Source of the DNA: Pseudomonadota bacterium
GTDB lineage: Bacteria > Pseudomonadota > Gammaproteobacteria > Burkholderiales > Burkholderiaceae_C
Reading direction: 5' to 3'
Length of the DNA stretch: 38,518 bases
Assembly: GCA_021804595.1 (NCBI GenBank)
Contig: JAJZHH010000012.1
Coordinates: 1-38,518, forward strand
A program made the translations under genes and the position numbers. Each line of letters opens with the position of its first letter. The first letter of the stretch is position 1. Shown here piece after piece: positions 35,377 to 38,518 of the stretch. The notes beneath the pieces were generated by a model, which was not told the origin of the DNA, ran no database searches, and saw nothing but the letters and a program-made list of their open reading frames with translations.

Positions 35377-36192
35377 GTGAGCGACACCCAGCCGAGCGAA
35401 GCCGACGCCGAACAGCCGTTCATCACCCATTTGATCGAACTGCGCGACCGCCTGATCCGCGCGATCATTTCGATCGCCGTCGTGTTCGCCGCGCTGATGC
35501 TCTACCCGGGCCCGTCGGGGCTGTTCGACCTGTTCGCGCGGCCGCTGATCAGCCACCTGCCGCACGGCTCGACGATGATCGCCATCGGCGTCATCACGCC
35601 GTTCCTGGTGCCGCTCAAGCTCACGCTGCTGGCGTCGCTGATGGTCGCGCTGCCGGCGGTGCTGTACCAGCTGTGGGCCTTCGTCGCACCGGGGCTGTAC
35701 GCGCACGAGAAGCGCCTCGTCGTTCCGCTGATCTTCATCAGCACGGTGCTGTTCTACCTCGGCGTCGCGTTCGCCTATTTCATCGTCCTCGGCCGCCTGT
35801 TCACCTTCATCCAGGACGTCGCGCCGAAAGTCATCACCGCGGCGCCGGACATCGAGTCCTACCTCGGCTTCGTGATGACGCTGTTCCTCGCCTTCGGCGC
35901 CGCGTTCGAAGTGCCGGTGGTGCTGATGCTGCTGGTGCGTTTCGGCGTGCTGACGATCGCGCAGCTGAAGCAATGGCGCTCGTACTTCATCGTCGTCGCC
36001 TTCATCATCGCCGCGGTGATCACGCCGCCTGACGTGTTCTCGCAGACGTCGCTGGCCGTGTCGATGATCCTGCTCTACGAAGTCGGCATCGTCGGCGCGC
36101 GCCTGCTCGGCCGCTACGCCGCGCCGCCTGACGACGACGCCAGGCCCGAGCCGGGCGGCGCAGCCGACAAGGCGGACGACAAGACGCCCTGA
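35377..36192 (+). CDS. tatC: Sec-independent protein translocase TatC
   Basis: The start is GTG 35377, giving SDTQPSEADAEQPFITHLIELRDRLIRA; 271 residues with six membrane helices. The conserved FITHLIELRDRL N-terminus and LWAFVAPGLYAHEKR loop bind the signal peptide. Further hallmarks are GAAFEVPVVLMLLVRFGV and FIIAAVITPPDVFSQ. The C-terminal tail is acidic and not conserved. Confidence 0.97.
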   Translation: MSDTQPSEADAEQPFITHLIELRDRLIRAIISIAVVFAALMLYPGPSGLFDLFARPLISHLPHGSTMIAIGVITPFLVPLKLTLLASLMVALPAVLYQLWAFVAPGLYAHEKRLVVPLIFISTVLFYLGVAFAYFIVLGRLFTFIQDVAPKVITAAPDIESYLGFVMTLFLAFGAAFEVPVVLMLLVRFGVLTIAQLKQWRSYFIVVAFIIAAVITPPDVFSQTSLAVSMILLYEVGIVGARLLGRYAAPPDDDARPEPGGAADKADDKTP

Positions 36193-36327
36193 GCGCGCTG
36201 CGGAGGGTCGGCCCGCACGCGCTGCGCGGCTTCGGAGCGGCCGTGCGCCGCGCGCAGGATTTGCCGCCAACGCGCTGCGCGCTCCCACCTCGCCGCCTGC
36301 AGGCGGCGAGGGCTTCGTAGGGCGCGC
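36193..36327. repeat. Convergent gap with a 24-bp perfect palindrome and REP-like sequence
   Basis: The gap between tatC and the protease gene has no ORF. At 36288-36311 is a perfect palindrome with half site CCTCGCCGCCTG. Beside it, read on the minus strand, GGTGGGAGCGCGCAGCGCG resembles the GTAGGAGC-type extragenic palindromes known from other proteobacteria, and a GTAGGGCGCGCTC stretch faces it on the plus strand. It may be a REP pair, and could also act as a two-way terminator, though T runs are absent. Only one copy is visible, so the repeat status is a guess. Confidence 0.4.
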
Positions 36328-37464
36328 TCAGGAATGCCCGCCCGGCCCGCCGCGGTCGCGGTCGGCGCTGGCCGGGCGCAGTCCCACGGTCAGTTGCAGC
36401 TCACGCGTGCTGCCGTCGCGCAGCACGCGCAGCGTGGCCTGCGCGTGCGGGCGCAGCGCGGCCACCGCGTTGAGCAGATCGCCGGTGTCGCGCACGCGGC
36501 GGCCGTCGATCGCCAGCACGACGTCGCCGGCGTGCAGCCCGGCGCGCGCGGCGGGGCCACCGCGCAGCACCGCGTTGATGCGCACGCCTTCGTCGAGGTG
36601 CAGCGCGGTGGCCTCGCGGCTGCTGAGGTCGCGCGGGGCGACGCCGATCCAGCCGCGCAGCACGTGGCCGGTGGCGATCAGCTGCTGCATCACGTTGCGC
36701 GCGGTCGACGCCGGGATCGCGAAGCCTATGCCCAGCGACCCTCCCGAGCGCGAGAAGATCGCGGTGTTGATGCCCAGCAGCTGCCCGCGCATGTCGACCA
36801 GCGCGCCGCCCGAGTTGCCGGGGTTGATCGCCGCGTCGGTCTGGATGAAGTTCTCGTAGGTGTTGATGCCCAGCTCGTTGCGCCCGAGCGCGCTGACGAT
36901 GCCCTGGGTGACGGTCTGGCCGACGCCGAACGGGTAGCCGATCGCCAGCACGACGTCGCCGACGCGCGCGTGGCCGTCGTCGGCGAAGGCCAGCGTCGGC
37001 AGGTGATCGAGGTCGATGTGCAGCACCGCCAGGTCGGTGTCGGGGTCGAGCCCGACGATGCGCGCGCGCGCTTCGCGGTGGTCGGCGAGCTTGACGACGA
37101 TGCGCGACGCGCCGTCGACCACGTGGTCGTTGGTGAGCACGTAGCCGTCGGCGCTGACGATCACCCCCGAGCCCAGCCCGACGGTGGGCACCGTGTCGCC
37201 GAACAGCCGGCGCTGGCGCGCGGTCGGCGGCCGCGTCGACGTCACCGCGACCACCGCCGGCATCGCGCGCTGCGCGGCGGCGGCGAACGATACCGCGGCC
37301 GCCGGCGCCGCGACCCAAGGCGCCGCGGCGTGCAGTGGCGCCGCCGTTTCGCGCACCACGGTCACCCGCGGCGCCAGCCACGACGGCGCCACCGCGCGCA
37401 GCACGAACAGCCCGGCGACGATGACCGTGACCGCTTGAGCGAAAATCAACCAAAGCTTGCGCAT
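36328..37464 (-). CDS. S1C trypsin-like serine protease, DegS/DegQ type
   Basis: This is a 378-residue periplasmic protease with an N-terminal membrane anchor (LWLIFAQAVTVIVAGLFVLRAV), so it is tethered as in DegS. The triad is H114 (LTNDHVVDG), D144 (DPDTDLAVLHI) and S218 (AAINPGNSGGAL). A single PDZ domain follows (about 270-360: GWIGVAPRDLSSREATALHLDEGVRI, AGLHAGDVVLAIDGRRV), ending in an Arg/Gly-rich tail. I take ATG 37464; the ORF-track extension is antisense to NIF3. One PDZ plus anchor favours DegS, the regulator of sigma-E stress signalling, but a general quality-control role is possible. Confidence 0.92.
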   Translation of the reverse strand: MRKLWLIFAQAVTVIVAGLFVLRAVAPSWLAPRVTVVRETAAPLHAAAPWVAAPAAAVSFAAAAQRAMPAVVAVTSTRPPTARQRRLFGDTVPTVGLGSGVIVSADGYVLTNDHVVDGASRIVVKLADHREARARIVGLDPDTDLAVLHIDLDHLPTLAFADDGHARVGDVVLAIGYPFGVGQTVTQGIVSALGRNELGINTYENFIQTDAAINPGNSGGALVDMRGQLLGINTAIFSRSGGSLGIGFAIPASTARNVMQQLIATGHVLRGWIGVAPRDLSSREATALHLDEGVRINAVLRGGPAARAGLHAGDVVLAIDGRRVRDTGDLLNAVAALRPHAQATLRVLRDGSTRELQLTVGLRPASADRDRGGPGGHS

Positions 37465-37479
37465 CAACTCGAGAACCCC

Positions 37480-38229
37480 ATGATCGAACGCGAACGCCTG
37501 ACCGCCCATCTGAACGATCTCCTGCGTGTCGACGCCTTCGACGATTATGGCCCAAACGGGCTGCAGGTCGAGGGGCGTGCGCGCATCGAGCGCATCGTCA
37601 GCGGCGTCACCGCCAGCCTGGCGCTGGTCGAGCGCGCCGTCGCCTTGCGCGCCGACGCGCTGCTCGTGCACCACGGCTGGTTCTGGCGCGGCGAGGATGC
37701 GCGCGTGCTCGGCCCGAAGCGCCGGCGCCTGGCCGCGCTGCTCGGTGCCGACATCAACCTCTACGCCTACCACCTGCCGCTGGACGCCCACGCCGAGCTC
37801 GGCAACAACGCGCAGCTGGCCGCGCGGCTGGGCTGGCAGGTCGACGCGCGCTTCGGTCGCGATGCGCTGGGCATGCTCGGCCGCGCGCCGCGCTGCGCGA
37901 CGCTGGCCGAGCTGGCCGCCTCGGTCGAGCGCGCGCTGGGCCGCGCGCCGCTGCTGGTCGGCGACCCGGCGCGCGCGGTCGGCCGGCTGGCCTGGTGCAC
38001 CGGCGCCGCGCAGGGCTGGATCGAGCAGGCCGCGGCCGCCGGCGCCGACACCTACCTCAGCGGCGAAATCTCCGAGCCGACCGTGCACAGCGCGCGCGAG
38101 ACCGGAGTCGCCTATCTGGCCTGCGGCCACCACGCCACCGAGCGCTACGGCGTGCAGGCGCTGGGAGCGCAGCTGGCCGCGCAATTCGACCTCGAGCACT
38201 TCCATGTCGACATCGACAACCCCGCCTGA
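37480..38229 (+). CDS. NIF3/DUF34 family metal-binding protein (YbgI-like)
   Basis: This 249-residue cytoplasmic protein starts MIERERLTAHLNDLLRVDAFDDYGPNGLQVEG. The two-metal site is formed by residues in DALLVHHGWFWRGE, YHLPLDAHAELGNN and near the end ACGHHATERYG, all present. YbgI-type proteins are annotated as GTP cyclohydrolase I type 2 homologues, but the cellular role is unsettled. Its start lies only 15 bases from the divergent protease start, and its end overlaps pdxA by 26 bases. Confidence 0.93.
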   Translation: MIERERLTAHLNDLLRVDAFDDYGPNGLQVEGRARIERIVSGVTASLALVERAVALRADALLVHHGWFWRGEDARVLGPKRRRLAALLGADINLYAYHLPLDAHAELGNNAQLAARLGWQVDARFGRDALGMLGRAPRCATLAELAASVERALGRAPLLVGDPARAVGRLAWCTGAAQGWIEQAAAAGADTYLSGEISEPTVHSARETGVAYLACGHHATERYGVQALGAQLAAQFDLEHFHVDIDNPA

Positions 38230-38518
38230 CATCCCGCTGGCGATCACCATGGGCGATGCCTGCGGCATCGGCCCGGAAATCATCGTCAAGGCCTTTGCCG
38301 CCGGCGCCGCCGCCGACGCCGTCGTCTACGGCGACGCCGAAGTGCTGGCGATGGCCGCCGCGCAGCTGCCCGGCGCGCGCCCGGTGGTCGCGCGCATCGA
38401 CACGCTGGCGCAGCGCGCCGCGCTGCCCCGCGGCGTGCTGCCGGTGCTGCAGGTGCCGGGCATCGTGCCCGGCTCGCTGCGCGAACTCGGCGTCGGCCGC
38501 ATCGACGCGCGCGCCGGC
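38204..38518 (+). CDS. pdxA: 4-hydroxythreonine-4-phosphate dehydrogenase PdxA, N-terminal part
   Basis: The frame opens at ATG 38204 (MSTSTTPPDIPLAITMGDACGIGPEI) and stays open for 105 codons to the window edge; the track omits it because there is no stop. The motif TMGDxxGIGPE near the N-terminus and the following VVYGDAEVLAMAA segment are PdxA-like. PdxA makes a pyridoxal phosphate precursor. The usual GDPAG reads GDACG here, so a PdxA2-type paralogue (sugar-acid phosphate dehydrogenase) is an alternative. Confidence 0.82.
   Translation, partial: MSTSTTPPDIPLAITMGDACGIGPEIIVKAFAAGAAADAVVYGDAEVLAMAAAQLPGARPVVARIDTLAQRAALPRGVLPVLQVPGIVPGSLRELGVGRIDARAG

Noticed and set aside
34150-36288. 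712-residue minus-strand ORF
   Set aside because: Antisense to hisE and tatABC; no recognisable family.

Overview
The window is a very GC-rich (roughly 70% by eye), densely packed bacterial chromosome segment. Gene content and order point to a betaproteobacterium, most likely Burkholderiales. The evidence is an EIIA(Man)-HPr-EI phosphotransferase locus without sugar permeases, a split pntAA/pntAB/pntB transhydrogenase, a short beta-type H-NS protein, an mlaFEDACB cluster followed by an ABC-2 exporter, a bolA-like gene and murA, a his operon with short-form HisG, tatABC, an S1C protease and a NIF3 gene. I cannot name the genus. I see no tRNA, rRNA, CRISPR, IS element or phage gene, and no gene-free stretch longer than about 180 bases.

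Layout. (1) Positions 1-7754, minus strand: a PTS locus reading EIIA(Man), HPr, then a Spy/CpxP-like periplasmic protein, an OmpR-type response regulator and its histidine kinase, then Enzyme I, an M48 (BepA-like) protease, and a PglL/Wzy-type O-antigen ligase cut by the window edge and missing from the ORF track. The envelope-stress trio splits ptsH from ptsI. (2) 7824-8924: a lipoprotein of unknown function, divergent from a periplasmic thioredoxin-fold protein. (3) 8921-15575, plus strand: an efflux operon (TolC-like channel, lipoprotein adaptor, RND pump, DUF2892 membrane protein) with a near-perfect palindrome over its likely promoter. It is followed by two hairpins and an atypical CsoR-family regulator. 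(4) 15586-17141, minus strand: nudJ-mnmA. (5) 17278-20191: proton-translocating transhydrogenase, ending at an intrinsic terminator. (6) 20310-20609: H-NS-like protein. (7) 20675-27746: Mla lipid-transport genes including mlaA, an ABC-2 exporter, bolA-like gene and murA. (8) 27773-34494: hisGDCBHAFIE, all ten steps apart from the HisZ partner expected for short HisG. (9) 34550-36192: tatABC, with a strong terminator between tatA and tatB. (10) 36193-36327: a convergent gap with a long perfect palindrome. (11) A minus-strand DegS/DegQ-type protease, divergent from NIF3, which overlaps the start of pdxA at the right edge.

How the parts work together. Much of the window concerns the cell envelope: phospholipid trafficking (Mla), peptidoglycan precursor synthesis (MurA), outer-membrane protein quality control (M48 and S1C proteases), Tat export, efflux, envelope-stress sensing (Spy-RR-HK) and glycan ligation. 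Histidine, NADPH and pyridoxal phosphate synthesis are the metabolic part. The least ordinary pieces are the stress module inside the PTS locus, and the RND-DUF2892-CsoR group, whose regulator lacks the usual metal-ligand pattern and whose pump has unusual proton-relay residues.
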